DNA of 64,000 nucleotides, taken from Desulfovibrio sp. (lineage in GTDB: Bacteria > Desulfobacterota > Desulfovibrionia > Desulfovibrionales > Desulfovibrionaceae). Made by a program: the position numbers and the translations under genes. Positions 46,301-53,994 of the stretch are shown here, in pieces; positions within the stretch are counted from its first letter, which is position 1, and each line of letters begins with the position of its first letter. Location: assembly GCA_031272405.1 (NCBI GenBank), contig JAISTW010000027.1, positions 1-64,000 on the forward strand. Direction: 5' to 3'. Under the pieces are notes generated by a model. The model worked only from the letters and a program-made list of their open reading frames with translations. It was not told the DNA's origin and did not search any database.

Positions 46301-47331
46301 ATATCACCGGGGGTATCGCCGCCGGCAAGCATGAAGCCTGCCGCCGTGAAAATCGGAGGCAGAAGGCATCCCAGCAGAAAACGGCGGCTGCAGGGCAAAC
46401 CGGCCAGGGCGGCCCACAGGGCGCTTGGAACATAAAGCAACAGGCCCGCGGGCCAAAGTTCAAGGTAACGGGTCAGCCAGGCGAAGTCAGGCCAGAGCGG
46501 CGCCAGGGCAAGCGCGGCCCCCGGCAGGGAAAGCAGAAAAAATTGGACGTTCAGGCTTTTGTTGCCGACCCCTGTCAGGTGGCGGCCTATGTGCGCATAC
46601 AGCATCAGGGCCAGACCCGGCATCATGGCTGCCGCGAGTCCTTCGGATTCCACGCGTCCGTGATCGGTCGCGGGGATTCCAAGAACAGCCTGCGCAAGGG
46701 CCGCGCCCACGTAAACCGCTGTCCAGAAGCGCCATTGGCCTTTTTCCGTCAGGCAACGCAGCAGACAGAGCGCCATGACGACGGCAAGCGCGATGATGCC
46801 GGCGGAACGGGCTGAAATTCCCCAGTTGTCGACCGTGTTTTCAGGACTGCGCAAAACGGGGGAAAACCATGTCCCCGGGACGCCGTCCAGCCGGATGAGG
46901 CATGTTTGCGGTTCCTGTCCCGCCTTGGGCAAGGACGACAGTTTGTGCTTGAATGCGGACACGCCGGGCACGCTTTCTCCCAGATCCAGAAAAATCGGGG
47001 CAGAAACCGCGCCGCCCGACAGAGGGGCGAGAGTGAAGCGCAACCAGAGAGCGCCTGTTTTGGGTGGAAGTTTTTTGAGATCGAACTGGTGAAAATTATC
47101 TGCATTTCCCGGCGCCGTCACTTCTTTTTCATCCATTTCACCGCTTTCGTCCAGATAATACGCGAGGTACGGCTGAAGCGGCATGCTCGGCGCCGTCAGC
47201 ACAGGAGGAACCATGATGGGCTGCGCCGACGCGGGCGGGGACGAGACGCACACGGTCAAAAAAAGTGCGCAAGCCAGAAGGAAAATTCTGTATCCTTGCC
47301 TGTGGACATAGCTGGGGAAGGTGTGTCTCAT
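43363..47331 (-). CDS. Large sensor-kinase-like protein lacking all phosphorelay residues
   Basis: 1322 residues. Signal peptide (1-36), a periplasmic beta-rich domain (about 37-170) and about seven membrane helices (about 175-375), a 7TM-DISM-like layout. Next is a DHp-like helix pair where VNDSLRIPLERL replaces SHEIRTPLN, putting Asp435 at the phospho-His position. An ATPase-like domain keeps DTGSGMP but has DMEQTLRSLLESAVRA as a poor N-box. A receiver-like domain has Ala649-Glu650 for the acidic pair, Gly694 for the phospho-Asp and Glu745 for the Lys. A long disordered region contains HGKLNIK twice (from residues 1051 and 1122). The C-terminal Hpt-like helices have Gly1267 for the His. It is probably a non-catalytic scaffold or ligand sensor. 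Domain borders are by eye. Confidence 0.75.
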   Translation of the reverse strand: MRHTFPSYVHRQGYRIFLLACALFLTVCVSSPPASAQPIMVPPVLTAPSMPLQPYLAYYLDESGEMDEKEVTAPGNADNFHQFDLKKLPPKTGALWLRFTLAPLSGGAVSAPIFLDLGESVPGVSAFKHKLSSLPKAGQEPQTCLIRLDGVPGTWFSPVLRSPENTVDNWGISARSAGIIALAVVMALCLLRCLTEKGQWRFWTAVYVGAALAQAVLGIPATDHGRVESEGLAAAMMPGLALMLYAHIGRHLTGVGNKSLNVQFFLLSLPGAALALAPLWPDFAWLTRYLELWPAGLLLYVPSALWAALAGLPCSRRFLLGCLLPPIFTAAGFMLAGGDTPGDILASAPLWGTALSAMIIATTSAAGAVFREKRGGSTDNREHSATNVYTLEAPLADPNLRLIPAQTEREDAHDATPVLDERPSSSYPLQNLVNDSLRIPLERLMREGAALEHCALPPAVRQYAANMLAAGRQMTDIISNPLKSLQSSPGQKQTTFNLQHLMRNVHDSIVASANDKNIGLAWYMPPYLEHMYEGEFEDMEQTLRSLLESAVRATEHGAVQFSVKRVPESTDAGHLLFTIKDTGSGMPPQKRSCLALAQAWELAGSHNGFLGLECSPQGTTIAFTLHLKCLGDETPISETNSLPHVIITAESAVDRQLLSHMLKSLPCKCSETRSLHEAMLLHKENPAPLFILHGRFADATASLLRQLTDIALSASLPFCRFLGITQDDGRWDAMAQEGFTHALQEPIDSESFCITVREILDDFLQKAATDESGETTEQAVPEETADAGSSPQSGETKDEAAPTESRRQPVPDLFSTSMSDTNAQIRIPDLTALPDLLSFAESLRSPGAVSSNSTQKFVSTDTFNGLFRHSDEQTTPASATVTDQSLSLDLSPSPEPSRETQAVSEFEKLTLELPKPIDLAEFSLDIQPTWQLDQPTPAQAENEGPKEAIPDEAYPAAAERAEEDDSAADAGPKPAADEQQTEEQQTSETSSQSKQRPARRRIIRRAPPATADEPPNLPGQPVQPLFDANDKTDGGGSAPVPVQDESPPSAHGKLNIKTLLKPRKDALEEQQKTTTPSPAPETPDAPERTIQPDVGPADRVVEWVGEPTPIPAGTATTPSHLHGKLNIKSLLKPKEDASENREALTVSREPIVRTTTAQPAPEKQSAAVPPSQTQAPAAASKLSRSNAPFMDFIADVASAPSERANSEHDRATQYRQPPTEELAPVPQSRREADNAMSGLVERLDKAVADAQNAFTQRRAAAVAEAAGRIAGESDGFGLRVLARMARCVERAARANDMNALKDLLPELTAAVERNRIALSPRS

Positions 47332-47499
47332 AGCGTTCTGCCCGGGTTGTTTATGTGTTGCCGTCTGACAGGCGGCATCAGGAATTCTTTTTTGCGACGA
47401 TACCTGATTTTTTGTAAAAGGAAAAGCCGCTTTTTATTCCGATGTCCGGGACGCCGCGCTCGGCATGGCGGCGTCTGTTGACTTTTCGTCCCTTGATGA

Positions 47500-48027
47500 T
47501 TATGGACGAACATATCCGTTTTGCAGGGCGACGCGTATGTACGGAGAAAGCATGTCGTTGAAATGGACAGTCAGGCCTTTGAGTTCGTCATAGTCCAGCA
47601 ACAGATATCGTCCCGGCTCATTTTCCAGACCGAAAGCCAGGGCGGCGCGGAGCGCGGCTTCATACACGGCGACATGGCAGTTCCCGTTTTCAGCGCACGG
47701 CGAATACAGGCCCGTTTGGAAAACCCTGGCCTGTATGCCCCACTGTTCCCGCAAGACGTCCGTGGCACATGTTTCGCAGGACTGCCCGGCCGGTACCGGA
47801 ACAAGGGCGGAAAAATCCAGATCGAATCCCGCCGGGTCCGATTTTGTCCGACGTCTCAGCAAAAAACGTCCCGCGGCGTCTCTGAGCAAAACAGCCACGG
47901 AGCGGTGGAGCAGACGTTGACGGATCACGTCCGCATGGTGCATCACTCCGATGGGCGTATTGTGCTTGTCGACAATTTCAACGCGGTCGCCTGGTTGGGG
48001 CAGAGCGGGATAAAGCGAGGCATTCAT
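47500..48027 (-). CDS. Nudix-fold protein with degenerate Nudix box
   Basis: 175 residues. VEIVDKHNTPIGVMHHADV and LLHRSVAVLLRDAAGRFLLRRRTKSD are the start of the YfcD/isopentenyl-isomerase-like Nudix group. At the Nudix box (GxxxxxExxxxxxxREUxEExGU) it reads VPAGQSCETCATDVLREQWGI: the first Glu is Gln, RE is DV, and EE is EQ. With most metal ligands gone, hydrolase activity is doubtful. Three Cys-rich positions (CETC) are unusual. Its start codon overlaps that of rimI on the other strand. Confidence 0.75.
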   Translation of the reverse strand: MNASLYPALPQPGDRVEIVDKHNTPIGVMHHADVIRQRLLHRSVAVLLRDAAGRFLLRRRTKSDPAGFDLDFSALVPVPAGQSCETCATDVLREQWGIQARVFQTGLYSPCAENGNCHVAVYEAALRAALAFGLENEPGRYLLLDYDELKGLTVHFNDMLSPYIRVALQNGYVRP

Positions 48028-48505
48028 GGCGTTATTGGATATTCCTGTTCATTTTCAACGTCTTGAGCAAAAAGACGCCAGGGCTGTGCATGAACTTGAG
48101 TTGATCTGTTTTTCCATGCCGTGGTCGGAGGAACAATGCCGTCTGGCCTTTCAGCAGCCCTGTTTCGCCGCGTTCGGGCTTGCGCGCGGCCCGCGTCTTG
48201 TCGCCTACATCTCGGTCTACCATACATCGGATGAGTTGGAAATACTCAATCTGGGAGTCATCCCCTCCGAGCGTCGCCGAGGGCACGGGAGGAGAACGCT
48301 TGAGATGGCCTTGCAGGTAGCCCGTAAAATGGGTATAGCAAAAGCGGCGCTTGAAGTGCGCGCGGGCAATCATCCCGCCATATCGCTCTACGAGAGCTGC
48401 GGTTTTGTCAAGACGGCCGTCCGCCCCCACTACTATTCGGACACCGGGGAAGACGGTCTGGTGTATGTCCGGCAAATTTCCGCCTCGCGCGGAACAGGAG
48501 TCTGA
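48026..48505 (+). CDS. rimI: Ribosomal-protein-alanine N-acetyltransferase RimI (GNAT)
   Basis: 159 residues. GNAT fold: FSMPWSEEQCRLAF, LEILNLGVIPSERRRGHGRRTLEMAL (acetyl-CoA loop RRGHGR), LEVRAGNHPAISLYESCGFVKTAVRPHYYSDTGEDGLVY, all typical of RimI. It acetylates the N-terminal alanine of ribosomal protein S18 in E. coli. Its ATG (48026-48028) overlaps the start of the divergent Nudix gene within CATG. It ends 2 bp before tpiA and is probably co-transcribed with it. Confidence 0.9.
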   Translation: MALLDIPVHFQRLEQKDARAVHELELICFSMPWSEEQCRLAFQQPCFAAFGLARGPRLVAYISVYHTSDELEILNLGVIPSERRRGHGRRTLEMALQVARKMGIAKAALEVRAGNHPAISLYESCGFVKTAVRPHYYSDTGEDGLVYVRQISASRGTGV

Positions 48506-48507
48506 TT

Positions 48508-49275
48508 ATGAAAGAGGGCGGGCTGCGAAAAATTGTGGCGGCAAACTGGAAAATGTACAAAACGCGTGGGGAGGCTGAAAAAACGGCTTCAGAGTTGCGC
48601 GTCTCCATGACAGAGGAGACGGCGGGAGGCAGACGCGTCGTCATTTTCCCTTCATTCACGAATATCGCCGCTGTGGCGGGCGTCTTTGCCGGACATCCCT
48701 CCGTATCCGTGGGTGCGCAAAATTTTTATCCCGCCGTGGAGGGCGCTTTCACCGGAGAAACATCCTTGAACATGCTGCGCGATCTGGGGGCGACGTGGGC
48801 GCTGACCGGCCATTCCGAACGACGCCATATCCTTGGGGAAACAGACGAACTGGTGGCGCGAAAAACGGCCTTTGCTCTTCAGGAGGGCTTTTCCGTCATG
48901 CTGTGCATAGGTGAAACCCTTGCTCAACGGGAGGCGGGAGAGCTTGACAAGGTGCTTTCCAGGCAGACGGAGAGCGCCCTTGCGGCTTTGCCGCCCGACA
49001 GCCTGGGGCGTTTGGCCATAGCCTATGAACCTGTATGGGCGATAGGCACGGGCAAGGTGGCCGGCCCGACAGAGGCCCTCGAAGCCCATGCCGCCGTTCG
49101 CGCGCTTGTCCTGAAACTTCTGGGCGATGCGGGGCGCTCTGTTCCCATTCTTTACGGCGGCAGCGTCAAACCGGACAACGCGGCGACGCTTTTGGAGCTT
49201 GACAATGTGGATGGTCTTCTGGTAGGAGGTGCATCTTTGAACTCACAGAGTTTCTTGCAAATCGTCAACGCCTGA
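48508..49275 (+). CDS. tpiA: Triosephosphate isomerase
   Basis: 255 residues. AANWKMYKT (Lys), TGHSERRHILGETDE (catalytic His), AYEPVWAIGTGKVA (catalytic Glu) and ILYGGSVKPDN with LLVGGASL (phosphate loop): a complete TIM. Interconverts dihydroxyacetone phosphate and glyceraldehyde-3-phosphate. Located between rimI and secG; tpiA-secG is a common neighbour pair. Confidence 0.97.
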   Translation: MKEGGLRKIVAANWKMYKTRGEAEKTASELRVSMTEETAGGRRVVIFPSFTNIAAVAGVFAGHPSVSVGAQNFYPAVEGAFTGETSLNMLRDLGATWALTGHSERRHILGETDELVARKTAFALQEGFSVMLCIGETLAQREAGELDKVLSRQTESALAALPPDSLGRLAIAYEPVWAIGTGKVAGPTEALEAHAAVRALVLKLLGDAGRSVPILYGGSVKPDNAATLLELDNVDGLLVGGASLNSQSFLQIVNA

Positions 49276-49279
49276 CTTT

Positions 49280-49315
49280 CCCCGACCGCGGAATGCGGTA
49301 TGGGGTGTTTTGACT
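49280..49315 (+). terminator. Possible terminator between tpiA and secG
   Basis: CCCC (49280-49283) and CCGC pair with GCGG and GGGG (49302-49305) as an interrupted 8-bp stem followed by TGTTTTG. It is weak, and read-through to secG 28 bp later is likely. Confidence 0.4.
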
Positions 49316-49333
49316 GTCTGAGGGGAGGAAATC

Positions 49334-49873
49334 GTGCAGACACTTATTCTGACGCTGCATATCATCGTCTGCGTTTTGCTGGTGATTCTCATTTTGCTTC
49401 AGGCAGGCAAGGAAGGCATGGGCGTTATTTTCGGCGGCGGAAACGCCTCCGTGTTCGGCAGCGCCGGGGCGGGGGGAATCCTCGCCAAGCTGACCACCCT
49501 GATGGCTGTTGTTTTTGTCGTCACTTCATTGAGCTATACGTATGTGACAAGTTCGCGGCCGCAGAGCGAATCGGCTGTGCTCAACGTCAGGATTGAAGAC
49601 TCGGCCGCCCCTGCCGCTGACGGCGTGAAGTCGGACGCACCGGAGAACGCGCCGCTTGTGAAGCCGCCTGTGATTGCGCCTCCCGCCGCGCCGGCGGAGG
49701 AGGCAAAAAAAACTGAACCGTCGGTGAAACCGGAACAATCCGCCGCTCAGAGCGGGCAATCCGATGCGCGGCCGCAGAATGCGGCGGAAGATAAAAAGGG
49801 TGGCGAGAACAACCAAAAAGCGCCGCCCCCCGAGGCGCATCCGGACAAGGCGCGACCCGGCAAGGGCAAATAG
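49334..49873 (+). CDS. secG: Preprotein translocase subunit SecG
   Basis: 179 residues from GTG 49334 (GGGGAGGAA 5-7 nt upstream). Core: LHIIVCVLLVILILLQAGKEGMGVIFGGGNASVFGSAGAGGILAKLTTLMAVVFVVTSLSYTY, two membrane helices with the conserved FGSxG loop. An Ala/Pro/Glu/Lys-rich cytosolic tail of about 100 residues is longer than in E. coli SecG (110 residues in all). It is part of the SecYEG channel. Confidence 0.92.
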   Translation: MQTLILTLHIIVCVLLVILILLQAGKEGMGVIFGGGNASVFGSAGAGGILAKLTTLMAVVFVVTSLSYTYVTSSRPQSESAVLNVRIEDSAAPAADGVKSDAPENAPLVKPPVIAPPAAPAEEAKKTEPSVKPEQSAAQSGQSDARPQNAAEDKKGGENNQKAPPPEAHPDKARPGKGK

Positions 49874-49914
49874 GCCCGAATGTCCGGCGGAGTTCATCCG
49901 CTCTTGACGAAATT

Positions 49915-50679
49915 ATGTCCGATGACTCGTTTCACAGGGAAACCAACCCGTTTCGGGCGCTGAACGCCAAATGTTTTCCCGGCGATCGCGGGAAGAGCGC
50001 CGTCCTGCGGCCTAAAGCGGCGAAAAACGCTCCGGGCCAGCCCTCCGCGGGACGGCGATCCCAAAAGCAGGATGCACGACAGGATGATGATGACCCGGAT
50101 CTGTTTTTTGATGCGGTAGGTTTTGTCAGAACATTGCGACCCCGCGGCCGGGAAGTGGCCGTCAGGGCCGACCCGGAGTCCGTCCCGCCCCTTGGGGCAG
50201 AAACGGACGCCTCGGGTTTGCAAAGATTCATGGAGGGCGAACTTGAGTTCGCGCTCTCTTTGACCGATGAATATGTCGAAGGCCATGTCGTCGGTCTTGA
50301 CCCCGCCATAATGAACAAGCTGCGCATCGGGGCGCTGAGTCCGGAAGCGCATCTGGACCTGCACGGTTTGAACGCCGTTCAGGCTTTTGAAAGTCTGCGC
50401 TCTTTCATGCGCGGATGCTGGTACAAAGGGATGCGCGCCGTTTTGGTGGTGCCGGGCAGGGGGCGCAATTCTCCCCTCGGCATGGGGGTGTTGCGGGAGA
50501 AATTGCCGAACTGGCTGACGCAGGAACCTTTCAAACGCGTCGTGCTTGCTTTCTGCACCGCGCGGCCCCACGACGGCGGCCTTGGCGGAGTGTACGTGCT
50601 TCTGCGCAAGTATAGAAAAAAAGGCAAGATTTTCTGGGAAAAAATGCCGGCCGACGCTGACCTGTACCTGTCGAACTAG
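49915..50679 (+). CDS. Smr-domain protein
   Basis: 254 residues. A basic, disordered N-terminus (about 1-60) and a middle region lead to a C-terminal Smr domain: HLDLHGLNAVQAFESLRSFM, MRAVLVVPGRGRNSPLGMGVLREKL and CTARPHDGGLGGVYVLLRK. LDLHG and the GRG loop are the nuclease motifs shared with MutS2 (also in this window). Stand-alone Smr proteins act on DNA or RNA; the substrate here is unknown. Confidence 0.85.
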   Translation: MSDDSFHRETNPFRALNAKCFPGDRGKSAVLRPKAAKNAPGQPSAGRRSQKQDARQDDDDPDLFFDAVGFVRTLRPRGREVAVRADPESVPPLGAETDASGLQRFMEGELEFALSLTDEYVEGHVVGLDPAIMNKLRIGALSPEAHLDLHGLNAVQAFESLRSFMRGCWYKGMRAVLVVPGRGRNSPLGMGVLREKLPNWLTQEPFKRVVLAFCTARPHDGGLGGVYVLLRKYRKKGKIFWEKMPADADLYLSN

Positions 50680-50702
50680 GTTCCGTCGCAAAGGAGTATT
50701 CC

Positions 50703-52835
50703 ATGATCAGCGTCCTGTCGCGCGCTCGCTGCATTCCGGTTTTTGTTTTGGCTTTCCTGCTGTTCACGGCAATGCCCGCATCCGGCCAGGCGGGCGGAGC
50801 TGAAGACGCCTTCGGCGCCAAATCCCCGACCCAGGCGACGTTGCGCGCCAACGCGCGTTACTTGAACGCTCCCCTGAACTATGCCGATGCGCGGGACGAA
50901 GAACGGGCGGGGAGGGGGCGCATAGACGCCGCCGCCCCGCCGCGCGTCACCAGGCAGGACGGCTCTGTGGTCTGGGACATGAGCGTCTATTCCTTTATAA
51001 AGGGAAACATCGCCAAACCGGAAACCTTTCCGGACACGGTGAATCCCAGCCTCTGGCGTCAGGCCCTGCTCAATGCCCGCCACGGGCTGTTCGAGGTCGC
51101 CGCGCAAGATTTCGGCAACGGCGATGTGCGCCGCATCTATCAGATTCGCGGCTACGATGTGGCCAATATGAGTTTTGTTGAAACAAAAAACGGGTTCATC
51201 GTCGTGGATGTGACAAGCTACAGGGAAAGCGCCGCGGCGGCCGTGGCCCTGTTGTATGACAATTTGCCGCCGGAAAAGAAAAACAAGAAAATCCACACCG
51301 TCATCTACACGCACAGCCACCTTGACCACTACGGAGGCATATATGGCGTGTTGCAGAGCGTGATGGTCGATGCCCCGTCCAAGGTGACCATCGTGGCGCC
51401 GGACGGTTTCATGGAGGCGGCCGTTTCGGAAAACGTGACCGCGGGCGCGGCCATGTCCCGGCGCGCCAGAATCATGTACGGCCTGCCCCTGCGCCTTGCT
51501 CCCAAAGACGTTCCGCCGGAGCGAAAGCAGGTGAACAACGGGCTTGCGGTCGGTTCCGGCTCAGGCACATCCGGCATGGTTCCCCCGACTGTGCTGGTAA
51601 GGGAGAACAAAACCCTGACCTTTGACGGAACGCCGGTGGAATTTCTTCTTGCTCCGCGTACCGAGGCCCCGGCCGAAATGGCCATGTATTTTCCCGGATT
51701 CCGTTCTCTCTGCGTCGCGGAGATCTGCAACCAGACCCAGCACAATCTTCTGACGCCGAGGGGCGCGGAAGTGCGCGACCCCCTTGCCTGGAGCAACGCC
51801 CTGGACGAGATGCAACGAAAATGGGTAGACGCCGGGCTTGTTGATTCCGCCTGGGGACCGCACACCTGGCCCCGATGGGGCAAGGACGTCGCGGGTTATG
51901 TGGGCGGACAGGCCCGCCTCTACCGCTATATTCACGACCAGACGGTTTTTCTCATGAACAATGGCTACGGCATGACGGAAATCGCCGAGATTTTTACCCT
52001 GCCCGACTCGCTGGCGCGGGAATGGTTCAACAGGGGCTATTATGGCGACACGCGGTTCAACGTCAAGGCCGTGTATCAGAAATATCTCGGCTGGTTCGAC
52101 GGCGACCCGGCTTCGCTCTGGCGGCTGCCCGCCAGGGCGTCGGCCGCGCTGTACGCGAAGTACCTGCCGAAGTCCGGGGGCAACCTGGTGAAAGCCGCGA
52201 AAATGGCCTCTGCCGACGGGCACTACCGCTGGGTTGTGGAGGTGCTGGAACACGTCCGTCTGGCCCGCGAAGCGTGGTTCGGCAACGACGCGGCGGCCTG
52301 GGACGAGGCTCTGGCGCTTCAGGCCGACGCTTTCGAGCAACTGGCCTACAGCGCGGAGAGCGGCATCTGGCGCAACTATTTCCTCGCAGGGGCCTGGAGA
52401 AACCGCAGCAAAACCGTGGCAGACCTCCTCAAATCCGCAAATGTCGCCAGCATGGGGCCGGACAGCGTGAAAAACCTGAGCGCGCGGCAGGCGCTGGAGA
52501 GTCTCTCCACGCAGATCAACGGGCAGTGCCCCGAAGCCGCCTTTACGGGCACGGCGCTGTGGATCATCCGTGAGGCCGCCGGAGAAAAGCGTTTCACCAT
52601 GCGCATGGAAGACAACGTGCTCTGGATACGCGAGGCGGATCCCAAGGCCGCGGTTGACGCAACGGCGGAGCTTTCCCGCGAGAGTCTCGACAGGGCGCTG
52701 CTCCGGGTGGACGGGCGAATTTCCTGGCTGGACGCGCTGCTGGAGGATCCGCTCATCCGGCTGAACGACCCCACAGGGCTGTTGCGGCGCATCGCGCGTC
52801 TGACGCATATCGCCCCGCCGACATACGAACCCTGA
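50703..52835 (+). CDS. Secreted alkylsulfatase (SdsA1-type, metallo-beta-lactamase fold)
   Basis: 710 residues with a signal peptide (cleavage near ASGQA). Metallo-beta-lactamase core: VIYTHSHLDHYGG gives the HxHxDH zinc motif, and VAEICNQTQHNLLTPRGAEVRDPLAW is a typical downstream block of alkyl/aryl sulfatases. The dimerisation domain (WFNRGYYGDTRFNVKAVYQKYLGWFDGDPASL) and a C-terminal SCP-2-like domain follow. Family members release sulfate from alkyl sulfates such as dodecyl sulfate in the periplasm, which could supply an anaerobe with sulfate and fatty alcohol. Good AAAGGAG site 8 nt before ATG 50703. Single gene; the degraded island begins after it. Confidence 0.9.
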   Translation: MISVLSRARCIPVFVLAFLLFTAMPASGQAGGAEDAFGAKSPTQATLRANARYLNAPLNYADARDEERAGRGRIDAAAPPRVTRQDGSVVWDMSVYSFIKGNIAKPETFPDTVNPSLWRQALLNARHGLFEVAAQDFGNGDVRRIYQIRGYDVANMSFVETKNGFIVVDVTSYRESAAAAVALLYDNLPPEKKNKKIHTVIYTHSHLDHYGGIYGVLQSVMVDAPSKVTIVAPDGFMEAAVSENVTAGAAMSRRARIMYGLPLRLAPKDVPPERKQVNNGLAVGSGSGTSGMVPPTVLVRENKTLTFDGTPVEFLLAPRTEAPAEMAMYFPGFRSLCVAEICNQTQHNLLTPRGAEVRDPLAWSNALDEMQRKWVDAGLVDSAWGPHTWPRWGKDVAGYVGGQARLYRYIHDQTVFLMNNGYGMTEIAEIFTLPDSLAREWFNRGYYGDTRFNVKAVYQKYLGWFDGDPASLWRLPARASAALYAKYLPKSGGNLVKAAKMASADGHYRWVVEVLEHVRLAREAWFGNDAAAWDEALALQADAFEQLAYSAESGIWRNYFLAGAWRNRSKTVADLLKSANVASMGPDSVKNLSARQALESLSTQINGQCPEAAFTGTALWIIREAAGEKRFTMRMEDNVLWIREADPKAAVDATAELSRESLDRALLRVDGRISWLDALLEDPLIRLNDPTGLLRRIARLTHIAPPTYEP

Positions 52836-52933
52836 GGAAAATAGTCTCATGCGGCAAATGCTGTCGCCGTTTGGGAGCGTTCGGGGTCGCCATGCACTCA
52901 AGTGCATACGGATGGAGCGGAAAGGGAGACGTT

Positions 52934-53071
52934 ATGAAGAAGTATTGTGTCGCCGGATTTGTGCCGGAACAGGACGGCAAGTATTCCGTTAATTTCCCGC
53001 ATCCTCACGCTCCAGGTACGGAAAATCCCCCAGCAGGCTTTCCTGGCTTTGCCCAGCGCCAATCTGGCTGA
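52934..53071 (+). pseudogene. HicB antitoxin, N-terminal fragment
   Basis: After a GGGAG ribosome site, ATG 52934 begins MKKYCVAGFVPEQDGKYSVN, the usual start of HicB antitoxins (MKKY--A-FEPEEDGGYSV-FPDLPG). The similarity ends at FP; from about 53000 the DNA is the reverse strand of a DUF433 gene, and the frame runs on to a TGA at 53069. No hicA toxin is seen upstream. About 22 genuine HicB residues remain. Confidence 0.6.
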
Positions 53072-53186
53072 CAATCATACCGACCGTGACCCGCATACCG
53101 CGGATGCAAGGTTTGCCGCCCATAATCGCCGGGTCTATGGTGATTCTGTCCAGTTCTTCCACACGACGTTCCAGTTTTTTAAACAT
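52989..53186 (-). pseudogene. DUF433 antitoxin-like protein, C-terminally truncated
   Basis: From ATG 53186: FKKLERRVEELDRITIDP, then PAIMGGKPCIRGMRVTVGMI, then SLLGDFPYLEREDAGN. ITIDPxxMGGKPCIRGxRVTV is the DUF433 signature, a helix-turn-helix antitoxin usually paired with a PIN-like toxin. The normal C-terminal helix after YLEPEDI is missing: the frame enters HicB sequence at AGN and stops. No partner toxin is adjacent and no good ribosome site is visible, so it is probably inactive. Confidence 0.7.
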
Positions 53187-53320
53187 GGTGGGAGGGCATG
53201 GCTGCAATCATTGAATTCAATGAGTTCACGTGATTGACATGCATCAAGATACTCCGGAATACATCCAGACGCACCCCGAACTAACCCCCTCACTACCCCC
53301 CTGTCATCCAGACAGATGCC

Positions 53321-53881
53321 TTACTGCAAGGGCGGAGCAGCGAGTTTGAACACGGCGTCAAGGGCAAGGCCACTGAGTTCCGCGACTCTTTCCGGCGACA
53401 TGCCGTCATTCAGCAAACGGCGCGCAAAGTCGCGGGAGGCGTCGGCTCGCCCCTGCTGCATGCCTTGCTGCATGCCTTCCTCCCGGCCCTGCCGTTTGAA
53501 TTCCTCTTCCCACTGGGCTACACGTTCCGCAAGCATGACGTTCACCTCCTGTACATCCTGAAATTCCTGAACTTCGTTCGTTATTCCCGAACGCTTGAAC
53601 ACCACACGTTCCAGCCAGACGACAAAAAAACGGCGGAGATGCAGATATTCCGGCGCCTGCAATTGCGCGAGCAGATCACCGATGAGGCCGCGCATGTCCT
53701 CCGGATTCCGGGCGCGTTCAAGGCGCAGCAGCAATGCGGCAATTCCCTCGCTTTCCCTCAGTTTTTCTTCCGGAACCCGGCTCTCGTCAAGGAGAAAGTA
53801 GCGCTGGCGCGGATGATCGTCGGCCAGTCGCCAAAGGAAAGCCTGTTTTCTTTTCCCTGGAAACGGTATTTCCATCTCCAA
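53321..53881 (-). pseudogene. Rpn/YhgA-like nuclease, N-terminally truncated
   Basis: RYFLLDESRVPEEKLRES, GIAALLLRLERARNPEDMRG, LHLRRFFVVWLERVVF, then EEEFKRQGREEGMQQGMQQGRADASRDFARRLLNDGMSPERVAELSGL. These are the C-terminal half of Rpn/PDDEXK_2 transposase-like proteins, with the repeated MQQG linker before the last helices. The N-terminal PD-(D/E)XK catalytic domain is absent; upstream DNA instead encodes an integrase. The frame's own ATG at 53881 lies in integrase-derived sequence. Confidence 0.75.
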
Positions 53882-53994
53882 TACTTTTTGCCGGAAGGCT
53901 GCATTTCGAGGTACAGACCGCCCGCGTCAGCGTGACGTTCCAGTTTCCCGGAAACCTTTATGGCTCTAAGGTAAACTTCAGTCAGTGGGGGCAT
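53815..53994 (-). pseudogene. Tyrosine-type phage integrase, N-terminal fragment
   Basis: From ATG 53994: LTEVYLRAIKVSGKLERHADAGGLYLEMQPSG then KKYWRWKYRFQGKENRLSFGDWP, the DUF4102 arm-binding N-terminus of P4-type integrases. Similarity stops at about 53815; the frame runs on meaninglessly to 53758. Core-binding and catalytic domains are missing. It lies about 200 bp downstream of tRNA-Ser on the same strand, the standard place for such an integrase. Its start codon lies inside one of the 11-bp repeats. Confidence 0.85.
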
